Shown piece after piece: positions 1-7,501 of a stretch of 64,000 nucleotides of DNA (the first letter of the stretch is position 1; each line of letters begins with the position of its first letter). The stretch is from a virus. Under the pieces are notes generated by a model. The model had not been told where the DNA came from, did no database searches, and worked only from the letters and a program-made list of their open reading frames with translations. The translations under genes and the position numbers were made by a program. Location of the stretch: positions 31,584-95,583 of the IMG/VR virus record IMGVR_UViG_3300036800_000073; one strand, written 5' to 3'.

Positions 1-917
1 CGCAGGACTTTTGGATTGTCGGCGTCGGCTTTCTCGATGACCTGTTGGAGATCCGCGCGAAGCTCCTCGACATCCATCGGCGTGAGCATCGCCGCTTTCC
101 TCGTTTGCCCAACCTTGGGAGTTGCTGAGGCATCGAAAGTTGTCTTCTTATAAAAGTGGAAGCGGTCATAGATGCGAAGCCAGGATGGGGACCAGACGTA
201 GCCTTCGCCCTGCGCTAGACCGGGGAGCTGGCCCACAAGGGCGCGATCCGCGCCCGCCTCCTGTACCCACGCCTCAAGAGCCTTGCGCTCATGTGTTCCG
301 TTGACCTGGAGCACGAAGAGGCACTCCACTTGGGATAGAACCTCTTTGTTTATGCTCTGAGGACGCTGGGAAATCATAGTTGCGCCGATACCGTAATTAC
401 GGCCTAGGCGAATGATGTTCTCGAAAGCGCCCAGCATTCGCGCTTCGTCGGTCGCCACGCGCTGCGGCGCGAAGAGCTGCGCCTCTTCGACAAAGAGATG
501 AACGGCCGATTTTTGCGACTTCTTACGATGGAAGAATTCTTCGGCAAAGTCGGCGGCGAATCGCTTGCGCTCGCCTTGCCGGAAGCTGGAGATGTCGAGG
601 ATCACCGACACGGTCCTATCGACCAGGAGCCGCGCGATCTTCGCACCGGCGTCGGGAAGGATGGGAACGTCGCCATGATCGCCGCCAATGATGAACACGT
701 CCTTGCCTCGGCCCTTGCCGTCCTCGGCTACGCGGAGCCCATACCAGTTCCCTACCGGGTCGATCACGATGATTTGGGCGTGGTGATCGAGCATCTGCTC
801 GGCGAGCAGCCCGGCCAGATAGGTCTTTCCGCTACCCTTCCGCCCGATGCAGCCAAATGTTTGCGTCACCGCATCCACGGGCGGCGTGAGGTTTTTTGCG
901 AGCATCAGCTTGTCCAT
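1..917 (-). CDS. HerA/FtsK-like P-loop ATPase (3' end outside window)
   Basis: 305 residues are visible and the frame runs open off the left edge. Walker A GRKGSGKT lies at residues 25-32, a Walker B-like LFVEEAQ at 141-147, and a downstream SQRPQ motif at 183-187, the arrangement of the HerA/VirB4/DUF87 ATPases that translocate or resect DNA. A histidine-rich LDHHAQIIVIDPVGNW strand follows the P-loop. The ATG at 917 starts just after the stop of the SPOUT methyltransferase (923), so it is the last visible gene of the leftward early operon. Its start codon lies inside a one-mismatch copy of the dispersed ATAATNATTAT palindrome. A role in DNA translocation, recombination or packaging is inferred; HerA normally pairs with NurA, which is not visible here. 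Confidence 0.85.
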   Translation of the reverse strand, partial: MDKLMLAKNLTPPVDAVTQTFGCIGRKGSGKTYLAGLLAEQMLDHHAQIIVIDPVGNWYGLRVAEDGKGRGKDVFIIGGDHGDVPILPDAGAKIARLLVDRTVSVILDISSFRQGERKRFAADFAEEFFHRKKSQKSAVHLFVEEAQLFAPQRVATDEARMLGAFENIIRLGRNYGIGATMISQRPQSINKEVLSQVECLFVLQVNGTHERKALEAWVQEAGADRALVGQLPGLAQGEGYVWSPSWLRIYDRFHFYKKTTFDASATPKVGQTRKAAMLTPMDVEELRADLQQVIEKADADNPKVL

Positions 918-926
918 AATCTTTAT
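916..926. repeat. ATAATNATTAT palindrome, copy 1 (1 mismatch)
   Basis: ATAATCTTTAT. It covers the start codon of the HerA-like gene (915-917) and the stop codon of the methyltransferase (923-925). One of 14 dispersed copies. Confidence 0.55.
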
Positions 927-1483
927 TGACCATCCCATCCGCGCACGGCGATCTCCATCGGTCCGCGATGCTCATGAAGCATCTCGCCGGTCGCCAGGAT
1001 TGGTTCGAGGCCGCAGAGTTGACGCTTGGCCTTGCGATCATGCAGCACAACGTTGATCGCCGCCGCTAGATTGAGGCAATGATGCGCTTGGATATGCACG
1101 AAGCGATGGCACAAGCGGCGGTAGACCTGGGGCACGCCTCCATCCTCCGGCCCAAATATATACAGGGCACGGTCTGGATGCGCGAACGTGGTCAGCGGCT
1201 CGGAGTTCTCCAGCAGCTCCACGCATACCGGGATCATGTCGCTGCGGAAGTGATCGAAGGGTCGCTCATGGTGCGACCAGCTTACGTCGCGGTAGCCTTT
1301 CATGCGTTCTTCGCGGGGCAAACGATCGAGAGGGCCCGGATCGACGCGGGCTCCGGTCCAGATCAGCCGGGATATGCCGAAGCAAGAGGCCGCGCGGATC
1401 GCCGCCGCGAGGTTGTGACTGTATTTCGGATTGATAAGGACCAGGCCAGGGCCGGCACTGATCTCAGCCTTGAGATTTTTCAT
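923..1483 (-). CDS. SPOUT (TrmH/SpoU-like) RNA methyltransferase
   Basis: 186 residues. Three SPOUT motifs are visible: motif 1 around NPKYSHNLAAAIRAASCFG, motif 2 ALYIFGPEDGGV and motif 3 HCLNLAAAINVVLHDR, which together form the knotted SAM site of TrmH-type enzymes that 2'-O-methylate tRNA or rRNA. The substrate is unknown. The start at 1483 is chosen because AGG precedes it at proper spacing and its ATG overlaps the stop of the upstream gene (ATGA). Phage SPOUT enzymes are uncommon; a role in protecting phage or host tRNA or rRNA is inference. Confidence 0.8.
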   Translation of the reverse strand: MKNLKAEISAGPGLVLINPKYSHNLAAAIRAASCFGISRLIWTGARVDPGPLDRLPREERMKGYRDVSWSHHERPFDHFRSDMIPVCVELLENSEPLTTFAHPDRALYIFGPEDGGVPQVYRRLCHRFVHIQAHHCLNLAAAINVVLHDRKAKRQLCGLEPILATGEMLHEHRGPMEIAVRGWDGQ

Positions 1484-1800
1484 GTTTTTACCTGCCATTT
1501 CGGATCGGTGAACCACTCCGATAACAGGAACGCCACCGCCGCCTCTTTGTGTTCGTGCTTCGGCTCAAAACTGCCCATGATGCAGCGGATGTGACGCAGT
1601 GCCTTAACCTTGTCTACACCGTCCTTAGGCGTCAATTCGAGAGAGGTTAGACCGTTAAAGAACCAGTCATTGAACAATTGATTCCAAGGTGACCCCGGAG
1701 TTCCCTTCGGTATCTGCTCCATCGGCGGCATCAGGTGCATAACCTTGGTTGGGAATACGAGGTCGACATCCGATATTTCATGAATTGGAAACACGATCAT
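1480..1800 (-). CDS. hypothetical protein, 106 aa
   Basis: No family recognised. The protein is soluble, proline-rich near the N terminus and acidic/basic mixed at the C terminus. It overlaps the upstream gene by 23 bp and is coupled by ATGA to the methyltransferase, so it belongs to the leftward early operon. Confidence 0.6.
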   Translation of the reverse strand: MIVFPIHEISDVDLVFPTKVMHLMPPMEQIPKGTPGSPWNQLFNDWFFNGLTSLELTPKDGVDKVKALRHIRCIMGSFEPKHEHKEAAVAFLLSEWFTDPKWQVKT

Positions 1801-1993
1801 CCTTTCCCGCCAGCGGTCGTTTCAGAAATTCAACATAGCGCAGCAAGGCGAATTGAACGATCCCATCGAGAGTGTCTATCTCATCGTTGCCGGCCAAATG
1901 CTCGGCAATACAAGTGAGAATCTGAGGGCCGTTGATATGCAGCCGCTCTCGATACGGTTTGAGTGGACGAGACTTCGGTGCTTTAGCGATCAT
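1778..1993 (-). CDS. hypothetical protein, 71 aa
   Basis: No family recognised. The start at 1993 is chosen because GAGG lies 7 nt upstream; a longer frame to 2236 would overlap the neighbouring gene almost completely. The C-terminal half (ILTCIAEHLAGNDEIDTLDG) looks helical. It overlaps the upstream gene by 11 bp within the early operon. Confidence 0.6.
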   Translation of the reverse strand: MIAKAPKSRPLKPYRERLHINGPQILTCIAEHLAGNDEIDTLDGIVQFALLRYVEFLKRPLAGKDDRVSNS

Positions 1994-2321
1994 GGGCAAC
2001 CTCGAACCTATCCGCGTCGTCACACCCTTTGCCGAACGCTTCTTCTCGCCGCAGTTTAATCTGCAACCGCCCCTCTTCTGCGCTGATGCCGCGCACAGAA
2101 ATGGTGTGAGGAAAGCACAAGCTCGACTGCAATAGACCGCATGACTTGTTGGGGCAACCCGGCCAGCGACAATCAGGCCACGCATCAAACGCCTCTCGCG
2201 TTGGCAATCCATCTGGACCACATTCAACCCACTCATGCTCCGGCTTAATCGTCACATTTCTCATTGCTTCCATCGCTCCACAACGGCAGCGTGTTTCTGG
2301 CCGACCAGCGCGCATGGTCAT
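1983..2321 (-). CDS. hypothetical cysteine-rich protein, 112 aa
   Basis: The start ATG overlaps the stop of the preceding gene in a TGATG. Cysteines at CRCG near the N terminus and CRWPGCPNKSCG mid-protein could bind zinc, but the spacing is not a standard ribbon. No family recognised. Confidence 0.55.
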   Translation of the reverse strand: MTMRAGRPETRCRCGAMEAMRNVTIKPEHEWVECGPDGLPTREAFDAWPDCRWPGCPNKSCGLLQSSLCFPHTISVRGISAEEGRLQIKLRREEAFGKGCDDADRFEVAHDR

Positions 2322-2488
2322 CACAGCCTCTCATTCGGATGCCGCATAATGCGAACCATGACCGGTTTGTTGCACACCGGGCAGACGCGCTGCTCTTTAG
2401 CCTCGCGGCGCTCAGGCAAATGGTCGAGGAAGCGTGCGAACACATGGCCGCACAGCGGGCATTCCCTAGTCGTAACCACGGAGTCCAT
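2321..2488 (-). CDS. small two-knuckle zinc protein, 55 aa
   Basis: A short gene starting MDSVVTTRECPLCG with two CxxC knuckles (CPLC and CPVC) about 25 residues apart, typical of a zinc ribbon. Its ATG overlaps the upstream stop (TGATG) and its own stop overlaps the next ATG in the same way, so it sits tightly inside the operon. A DNA, RNA or protein-binding role is likely but not specified. Confidence 0.65.
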   Translation of the reverse strand: MDSVVTTRECPLCGHVFARFLDHLPERREAKEQRVCPVCNKPVMVRIMRHPNERL

Positions 2489-2925
2489 CAGCTTCCTCGC
2501 ACTTTGCGCGGCAATACATCGGCGATGGCCTGTATCTGCTGTGCGGTCAGCCCAAACAGGCTGAGATTGTAAGTATTGTCGAGCCGGGAGAAATCAAACC
2601 CACGCCCGCCGAAGAATCCTCGCGGGCCGAACCGTTTGCGGAGCGCAGCCTCTTCCTTATCAAGCCGCGCTTCGCGAACTGCAGCCTTGGCTTGTTGGCG
2701 AGCAAACGTGGCAATCTCCTTGTCGGTTGCTATGCCGACGATGTGGCTGTATGAATTTCCGATCTCGTAGCCATTCTGCCGGTAGTAACGAGATGTTGGT
2801 TCGCGGGCGAGAAAGATTTGGGTCTTAGTGATCCGCCCGATTTCGGCGTGACGCTTGAGTTGCACGCCTAATCTCTTAAACTCAATCCACACCTTATCGC
2901 CGGGTTTGATCGCCTCGAAGTTCAT
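2488..2925 (-). CDS. hypothetical protein, 145 aa
   Basis: No family recognised. The N-terminal stretch (KPGDKVWIEFKRLGVQLK) resembles a small beta-barrel with the VWIE strand pattern seen in nucleic-acid-binding or KOW-like folds; the centre is helical and charged, and the C terminus contains a glycine/phenylalanine-rich turn. Coupled to its upstream neighbour by a 4-bp overlap. Confidence 0.6.
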   Translation of the reverse strand: MNFEAIKPGDKVWIEFKRLGVQLKRHAEIGRITKTQIFLAREPTSRYYRQNGYEIGNSYSHIVGIATDKEIATFARQQAKAAVREARLDKEEAALRKRFGPRGFFGGRGFDFSRLDNTYNLSLFGLTAQQIQAIADVLPRKVRGS

Positions 2926-3137
2926 TTCTTAGCTGCTTTCGTTTTTGCCCAGCGCCGTCTCGCCGCGTCCCCGATGGCTTTGCGGCCTGCCGCGCTGAGA
3001 CGATGGTGTTTCTTTGGTATATCTTGGCTGGAAGCCTGGCCGAGATATGCGCGGAGGCCGGTGGCCACGGTTTGAAGTTGGACGATCTTTCCTTCGACCG
3101 CCGCCAATGCTCCCGCTATCGAGCCGTGCTGTTTCAT
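2922..3137 (-). CDS. small basic protein, 71 aa
   Basis: The C-terminal third (RLSAAGRKAIGDAARRRWAK) is an arginine- and lysine-rich helix common at the ends of small phage and bacterial DNA-associated proteins. The N terminus is a predicted helix (GALAAVEGKIVQLQTVATGL). Function unknown; nucleic acid binding is inferred from charge. Confidence 0.55.
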   Translation of the reverse strand: MKQHGSIAGALAAVEGKIVQLQTVATGLRAYLGQASSQDIPKKHHRLSAAGRKAIGDAARRRWAKTKAAKK

Positions 3138-3149
3138 TCAGTGCTCCTT

Positions 3150-3590
3150 TTAGGATTTGGCTTTGAGGATTGATAATGCCGTGGTATAACGGACGATTCG
3201 CTCGGCGTTCTCCATTGGCAAGGTCTGTGGTCGCATGGGGTCGAGGTTGTCTTGGAGATCGGCGATCTTCACCAGTCTGGCAGCAGCGTTGGTCGCAAGG
3301 CGAGGCAAATAGCTTTGCAGATAACTCTCGTTCTCGCGCCGGGTGAGCGCGTCCACTGCGGCGGCGATGGTGTCGCCGAATTCGGACGCTATATCCTCGA
3401 CGGTGATTGTGCTGTCTTCCACTACATCGTGCAGCAGGGCGATGGCGAATAACTCATCGTTGGCAACGCTCGGCTCACGGGCTATAACGCGCATGGCCAC
3501 GCGCAGGACATGGAGGATGTAGGGACGGCCGGCTTTATCAGTTTGGTCGGCATGAGCGTGGACGGCCATCTCCAATGCTTGTTCGATCAT
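3150..3590 (-). CDS. HD-domain (p)ppGpp hydrolase, MESH1/SpoT-HD-like
   Basis: 146 residues, the size of the single-domain small alarmone hydrolases. Motifs in order are YILHVLRVA (His27), LLHDVVEDS (His54-Asp55, Glu58-Asp59) and LVKIADLQDN (Asp111, Asn115), matching the Mn-binding HD core and the substrate-side ED and N of SpoT/MESH1 that remove the 3' pyrophosphate of ppGpp. The gene is coupled by ATGA to an HTH gene in the leftward early operon, so it would act early in infection, presumably by lowering host alarmone. Substrate is inferred; some HD phosphohydrolases of this form act on other nucleotides. Confidence 0.8.
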   Translation of the reverse strand: MIEQALEMAVHAHADQTDKAGRPYILHVLRVAMRVIAREPSVANDELFAIALLHDVVEDSTITVEDIASEFGDTIAAAVDALTRRENESYLQSYLPRLATNAAARLVKIADLQDNLDPMRPQTLPMENAERIVRYTTALSILKAKS

Positions 3591-4066
3591 GTTGTCTCTC
3601 TTGTGGCTTCGTGCTCCTGCTCCCAGCGTTGGGCGGTGTCGAGGTTTGTTTGTAGAGCATTGAGCAGGCTGGTAGCTTCCGCCTTGGTCATAATGATTGG
3701 GAGTCGCTGCCCGTGAATCGTCTCCCGGAATGTGAGGCAGATGATTGGAGCAGCTTCGCCGCGCTGCTCCGCGCTTACCGTGGCTCTGGCCTGGATGTAC
3801 TGTTCGGTTCGGTTGCTGCGAAACTTAGACCACATTCTCATGCGGTTTCGGCCTCCCCGGTCCGGATAGATGACCTTATAGCGCATGTGGCCGTTGCGCA
3901 CGATCTCGAATTTGCGCCCGTCGCTGAATCCTTTGCGCAGCGAACGATAGATCACCCCGGTCTTGATTCCGAGCTGGCGCGATGCCGCCAGCTTCGAGCC
4001 GGTATTGTCGATAGCGTCGAGGATCGCGGCGAGCATGATGTCACTCAGCAGTGCGGCGGGTTTCAT
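3587..4066 (-). CDS. HTH DNA-binding protein, 159 aa
   Basis: Residues about 13-45 (AAILDAIDNTGSKLAASRQL followed by GIKTGVIYRSLRKG) form a helix-turn-helix of the kind found in phage transcription or assembly factors. The remainder is basic and unassigned. It is the third gene from the strong promoter at 5235 and overlaps the alarmone hydrolase by 4 bp. A regulator role is likely; it is one candidate for binding the dispersed palindromes. Confidence 0.6.
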   Translation of the reverse strand: MKPAALLSDIMLAAILDAIDNTGSKLAASRQLGIKTGVIYRSLRKGFSDGRKFEIVRNGHMRYKVIYPDRGGRNRMRMWSKFRSNRTEQYIQARATVSAEQRGEAAPIICLTFRETIHGQRLPIIMTKAEATSLLNALQTNLDTAQRWEQEHEATRETT

Positions 4067-4266
4067 ATCTCACCTTCTTTGCCAGTTTGCGGACCTCGGC
4101 CTCCGTCAATGTAAACACCGCTTCTACTTTTTGGCCATAGATTCTGATGGAAGAAGGCCGGAACGAAACCGGGGGAGACGGTCGCGATGTGATGGAACCC
4201 CGGCAGTCGCGTGGGCTCAGATCCAAGCACCACGCGATCTCCGGCTTTGAGTTTCAGTCTCTCCAT
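4063..4266 (-). CDS. small protein, probably frameshifted (4041-4266)
   Basis: A good ribosome site (AGGAAACCC) precedes the ATG at 4266 and the N-terminal 42 residues look coding. After about 4145 the coding signal moves to the frame that ends at 4041 (IYGQKVEAVFTLTEAEVRKL), judged by G/C at third positions and by protein character. A single +1 step would join them. The unshifted frame ends at 4063 with an ATGA overlap to the HTH gene, so the short form is also possible. Function unknown. Confidence 0.5.
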   Translation of the reverse strand: MERLKLKAGDRVVLGSEPTRLPGFHHIATVSPGFVPAFFHQNLWPKSRSGVYIDGGRGPQTGKEGEI

Positions 4267-4274
4267 GGGTTTCC

Positions 4275-5210
4275 TCAGCGGCCTTTCTTAGGAGCCTTGG
4301 GAGCCGGAACGAGCTTACGGTAGGCCCGGAGTGAGGAGAGGAGCGACTTTTCTGCCTTGTCGGTTGCATCCTCGGTCCAGACTTCAATCGCCAGTGCCAT
4401 CGTCTCGGCAGCAGCCAGCGCCACGTCGGTTGCCTGTTTCTTGGCGGCGGCAGGACCAGGTTCTTTGGGGCGCTTGACTTCCTTCTTCCCAGCCGCCTTC
4501 GCCTTGGCTGCGGCCTCGCGCAACTTCGTTGGAGCTTCACTGCGGCTTTTGCGGACTTCCTGAATCGCGGTCGCCGGGGAAACCTTGATGCCCTCGATGC
4601 CGTGCTTCACGATTTCCTTGACTTCGAGTGGAGCCTGGTGGAGTTCGACCGCATCCTTCGTGTAGCGTACCGCGGTCTTGAGATTGCGCTGTTCCTCGGG
4701 GCTGCGTGGCGCTGCCGGTTCATCGTCCTCGGCCTCGGTAGGACCAGGACCAGAGGTTGGCGGAGCGAAGCCCAGGTGTGGCGCGATGTGCGCGGCTACC
4801 TTTTCAATCGGCCAGCCAAAAGCCATGAGGCGCTGAGCCACGCCGCCGAGTTCCAGTTGGCTGAGCGGGAGCCCATTGTTCGCGATCAGGCTTTTGGCCA
4901 GTATCGCCTTCTCGTCGCCGGTGTAGCTGATCGCGGGAACGTATACCTTGACGCCTTCGTCCCATAACTGACGGCAAGCGAGGAGGCGGCACTCGCCGTC
5001 GATCAGAAAGAGTTTGTCGCCGTCGTTCTCGACGAAGATAGGCTCGTCGACGCCACGGGATGCGATGGATGTCTTGAGCCAAGCGATGTGTGCTTTGGCC
5101 TCAGGTGTGGTCGTGTCGCGCGGATTGAAGCTGGGTTTGATGGTGATCTTGCGGGGGTCGATTCCATACGCCTCCCACATCTTGCTGCCCTGTTCCCTCA
5201 GTCTCGCCAT
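4275..5210 (-). CDS. ParB/Spo0J-like protein, 311 aa
   Basis: The N-terminal 120 residues carry the ParB/Srx fold: SIASRGVDEPIFVENDGDKL then FLIDGECRLLACRQL, the counterpart of the GERRxRA box that binds CTP in ParB. A helix-turn-helix-like segment follows (LPLSQLELGGVAQRLMAF then IEKVAAHI), and the C-terminal third is a Lys/Ala/Pro-rich linker and helical tail. It is the first gene of the leftward operon behind a consensus promoter, and a perfect ATAATGATTAT palindrome overlaps its start codon, which suggests autoregulation. Partition or transcription control by binding dispersed sites is inference. Confidence 0.75.
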   Translation of the reverse strand: MARLREQGSKMWEAYGIDPRKITIKPSFNPRDTTTPEAKAHIAWLKTSIASRGVDEPIFVENDGDKLFLIDGECRLLACRQLWDEGVKVYVPAISYTGDEKAILAKSLIANNGLPLSQLELGGVAQRLMAFGWPIEKVAAHIAPHLGFAPPTSGPGPTEAEDDEPAAPRSPEEQRNLKTAVRYTKDAVELHQAPLEVKEIVKHGIEGIKVSPATAIQEVRKSRSEAPTKLREAAAKAKAAGKKEVKRPKEPGPAAAKKQATDVALAAAETMALAIEVWTEDATDKAEKSLLSSLRAYRKLVPAPKAPKKGR

Positions 5211-5219
5211 AATGATTAT
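5209..5219. promoter_or_regulatory. ATAATNATTAT palindrome, copy 2 (exact), at ParB-like start codon
   Basis: ATAATGATTAT lies across the start codon (5208-5210) and the ribosome-binding region of the ParB-like gene, 16 nt downstream of its -10 box. The placement fits an operator that blocks transcription or translation. Confidence 0.6.
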
Positions 5220-5234
5220 CTTCCTCTGTATTAA

Positions 5235-5264
5235 ATAATACTACCTCACAATGATGTATGTCAA
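5235..5264 (-). promoter_or_regulatory. sigma70-type promoter for the leftward early operon
   Basis: On the minus strand TTGACA (5264-5259) is followed after 18 nt by TATTAT (5240-5235). Transcription would start near 5228, giving a leader of about 18 nt with GAGG before the ParB-like ATG. The surrounding 5221-5290 stretch is AT-rich and divergent. Confidence 0.7.
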
Positions 5265-5338
5265 TATCGGTTATTGCATTTTGGTTTAGATCGTGATCGA
5301 ATACATCGAATATGGGAATCAAACTAGACAACAGCCGC

Positions 5339-5368
5339 TTGTCAATCTGGTCCGTGTAGATGTTAGAT
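5339..5368 (+). promoter_or_regulatory. possible promoter for the rightward replication module
   Basis: TTGTCA, 18 nt, TTAGAT; the ATG at 5377 follows 8 nt after the -10 box, so the transcript would be nearly leaderless. Weaker match than the divergent promoter. Confidence 0.35.
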
Positions 5369-5376
5369 TTGACGAC

Positions 5377-5610
5377 ATGACCCGCGTGTCTATTTGGAGG
5401 ATCGTGGAAGAGGGCGACCCCACCCCGGCGTGGACCGGGCATGTCCCGTATGAATGCCCCAACTGCGGCACGGAATCCCAACTGCCGATCAGTGGCCGGT
5501 TGCTGGCGCAGTTAGGCAGTGGCAGTTTTGTTTTCGGGAGAGGGCAGATGGGGATTCCAAAAACGATTGAATGTCGCTATTGCCGGAAACGGTATGGGAG
5601 AGGCGACTGA
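5377..5610 (+). CDS. zinc-ribbon protein, 77 aa
   Basis: Starts MTRVSIWRIVEEGD and contains CPNC and CRYC knuckles about 45 residues apart, a zinc ribbon. The first gene of the rightward replication block; its stop overlaps the initiator start as TGATG. An alternative GTG start at 5293 would add 28 residues in an AT-rich region and is less likely. A helper of the initiator is a reasonable but unproven role. Confidence 0.6.
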   Translation: MTRVSIWRIVEEGDPTPAWTGHVPYECPNCGTESQLPISGRLLAQLGSGSFVFGRGQMGIPKTIECRYCRKRYGRGD

Positions 5611-6881
5611 TGGGATACGGGAAATTCTTTTCCTCGACCTTCACCGGCTCCATGTATGGGGCGAGCACGGATGTGTTCGCGGTGTGGGGATACATCATCG
5701 CCAACACGGTAGACTCCACTGTGGAGCTGAATCCGAAGTCCCTGGCCAACATTTTTTCGGCAACCGAGCAGCGGATGCAGATCGCTATCGATTACCTCTG
5801 CGAACCCGATCCGCGTAGCCGCATCTCCGACAATGAAGGTAGGCGGCTGATCCGTGAAGGCGAATATCAGTATCATGTCGTCACTCATCAGCACTACCGC
5901 GCTATCCGAAACGAGGATGACCGGCGCGAGTACAACCGCCTGAAAATGCAGGAGTCGAGGGCGCGCAGGAGTAAGAAAATAGATGAGATAACGAAAGATA
6001 AAGAGAAATCAGACAAGCCAAAAAAAAAAGCTGATCCTGTCCCGTCAAAGCCTGTTACCGATGATTGTCAATCACAGTCAATGACGGTGATTGACAATCA
6101 ATCACAGTTACCAATGTCAATAGTGTGTGCCCAACCAGAAGCAGAGACAGAAGCATACACAGAAACACACGCACCGACCGGCCGGCCGGAACCGGTGAAA
6201 CCTTATCAGTCAATCACTGTCATTGACGGTCAATCACTGTCAATCACTGTCATTGACGGTCAATCACTGTCAATCACTGTCATTGACATGGTGTTAGAAG
6301 CACTGGCTTCCCTCGATGGAACCCGGCAGGATGCACAACAAATCATGAAAGACTGTCGCGAAGCCAAACGGAAAGGCGGCGGGCAGGAGTTGGAGATAGA
6401 AGAAGTTCTGTACCTGGTGGAGAAATATGTCGCCCATGCCCGTGATCCGAAGCAAGGCATCCAGAAGCCGATGGGGTATGTGATCACCATGGTTCCCCGC
6501 GCCATCGGAGGACGAGGATATCTGTTCGCCAAGGAAGCGAATCGCCGCGCTCAAGAGCAGCGAGACATGCAGGGCGATCAGGAGCGGATCGAAGCCGATT
6601 GGCGGGATCGCAGCCCTATTGCCCAGGTGCTCGCCGATACGATCTGGCATGGCGTGTTGAATGAGTTGCGCAAAATTATAATTCGGCAATCGTTCGAAAC
6701 TTGGATCAAGCCAACCCAAGCCTGCGATGTCCTTGATCAGATCCTCTACATCCGCGTTCCCTCCCCTGAATTCCGGCAAATCGGGGAAATGTTCAGCGAA
6801 CAGATACAGGCCGTGGTCTCCGCTCTGCGTCCGCGCATCGAAAGCGTGCGCTTCGTTGTCACCGCTACGGAGGTCCCATGA
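5610..6881 (+). CDS. replication initiator-like protein with C-terminal DnaA domain I-like region
   Basis: 423 residues. Residues 1-110 look like a winged-helix replication protein (VFAVWGYIIANTVDSTVELN, then a Tyr/His-rich segment). Residues 115-230 are a charged linker encoded by A-rich DNA and by tandem 30-bp repeats (SITVIDGQSL). Residues about 345-420 (IWHGVLNELRKIIIRQSFET then WIKP and LYIRVPSPEF) resemble the N-terminal helicase-loading domain of DnaA. The layout, initiator gene with iterons inside its own coding sequence, copies lambda O and its origin. The start at 5610 is set by the TGATG overlap. Recruitment of the host helicase is inferred. Confidence 0.7.
   Translation: MGYGKFFSSTFTGSMYGASTDVFAVWGYIIANTVDSTVELNPKSLANIFSATEQRMQIAIDYLCEPDPRSRISDNEGRRLIREGEYQYHVVTHQHYRAIRNEDDRREYNRLKMQESRARRSKKIDEITKDKEKSDKPKKKADPVPSKPVTDDCQSQSMTVIDNQSQLPMSIVCAQPEAETEAYTETHAPTGRPEPVKPYQSITVIDGQSLSITVIDGQSLSITVIDMVLEALASLDGTRQDAQQIMKDCREAKRKGGGQELEIEEVLYLVEKYVAHARDPKQGIQKPMGYVITMVPRAIGGRGYLFAKEANRRAQEQRDMQGDQERIEADWRDRSPIAQVLADTIWHGVLNELRKIIIRQSFETWIKPTQACDVLDQILYIRVPSPEFRQIGEMFSEQIQAVVSALRPRIESVRFVVTATEVP
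6068..6289 (+). repeat. iteron cluster inside the initiator gene; probable replication origin
   Basis: A decamer TCAATCACTG is repeated five times between 6210 and 6279, arranged as a 30-bp unit (6210-6239, 6240-6269 and a partial copy 6270-6289), each with an inner CATTGAC. Variants with TCAATCACAG and inverted TGATTGAC occur at 6068-6110. A purine-rich, A-tract region at 5985-6035 lies just upstream. Repeats plus an easily melted region within an initiator gene are the signature of lambda-type origins. Confidence 0.65.
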
Positions 6882-7501
6882 AAATCCGGCCAATAATCTT
6901 TACCAATCATGTGCCGGAGATTCCGGCTGGCAGCAAGACGCAAACGCGGCGCGTGATCGTGCCGCAACCGCTCCATTGGAGCGATGTGAAGCGCGAGCCA
7001 TATTCTCGCGATGACCAGCTGGGAATCTGGAGCCCACTGTCGGACAATTCAGAGAATCGTAAGTGCCGATATGGAGTCGTCGGTGACCGCCTGTGGGTCA
7101 AAGAAGCGTATCGCGGGCGGGCCTTCCAAGGCCAACCAATGAGGTATACCTATCGCGCCGACTTCCCTGCCGATAATCCCGCGCAACGCTGGGAGTGGTG
7201 GAATGCCATGTTCATGCCTCGCGAGGCCAGCCGGCTCGTGCTGGAAATTACCGAGCTTCGCGCCCAGCGCCTACAGGAGATCAGCGAAGAGGACGCCCGA
7301 GCAGAAGGTATTGTGGAACCGCAGCCAGCGCACGGTGCCTGGTGCGATCCGGCCAAGGGCCGCGAGGGTCACTGGAGTTATCGCAAGCCGTTCTGTGGAT
7401 TGTGGGACTCGATCAACGCTAAGCGCGCCCCGAAAGGTGCATTCGCTTGGGACAACAATCCGTGGGTTTGGGCTATTACGTTCCGGCTGGTGCTGCAATG
7501 A
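6878..7501 (+). CDS. ASCH-like phage protein, 207 aa
   Basis: Begins MKIRPIIFTN, with AGSKTQTRRVI near the N terminus, DRLWVKEAY mid-protein, FMPREASRLVLEITELRAQR and EISEEDARAEGI further on, and a C-terminal NPWVWAITFRLV. This is the pattern of a widespread phage family that has an ASCH/PUA-like beta-barrel and is thought to bind RNA. Coupled to the initiator gene by a 4-bp overlap. Its exact role is unknown. Confidence 0.7.
   Translation: MKIRPIIFTNHVPEIPAGSKTQTRRVIVPQPLHWSDVKREPYSRDDQLGIWSPLSDNSENRKCRYGVVGDRLWVKEAYRGRAFQGQPMRYTYRADFPADNPAQRWEWWNAMFMPREASRLVLEITELRAQRLQEISEEDARAEGIVEPQPAHGAWCDPAKGREGHWSYRKPFCGLWDSINAKRAPKGAFAWDNNPWVWAITFRLVLQ

Noticed and set aside
498-929. Plus-strand open frame of 143 aa
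   Set aside because: It is antisense to the HerA-like ATPase, whose Walker motifs are clear on the minus strand.
3689-3699. ATAATGATTGG as another palindrome copy
   Set aside because: Two mismatches in the core; kept out of the set of 14, as were 6895 and 18841.
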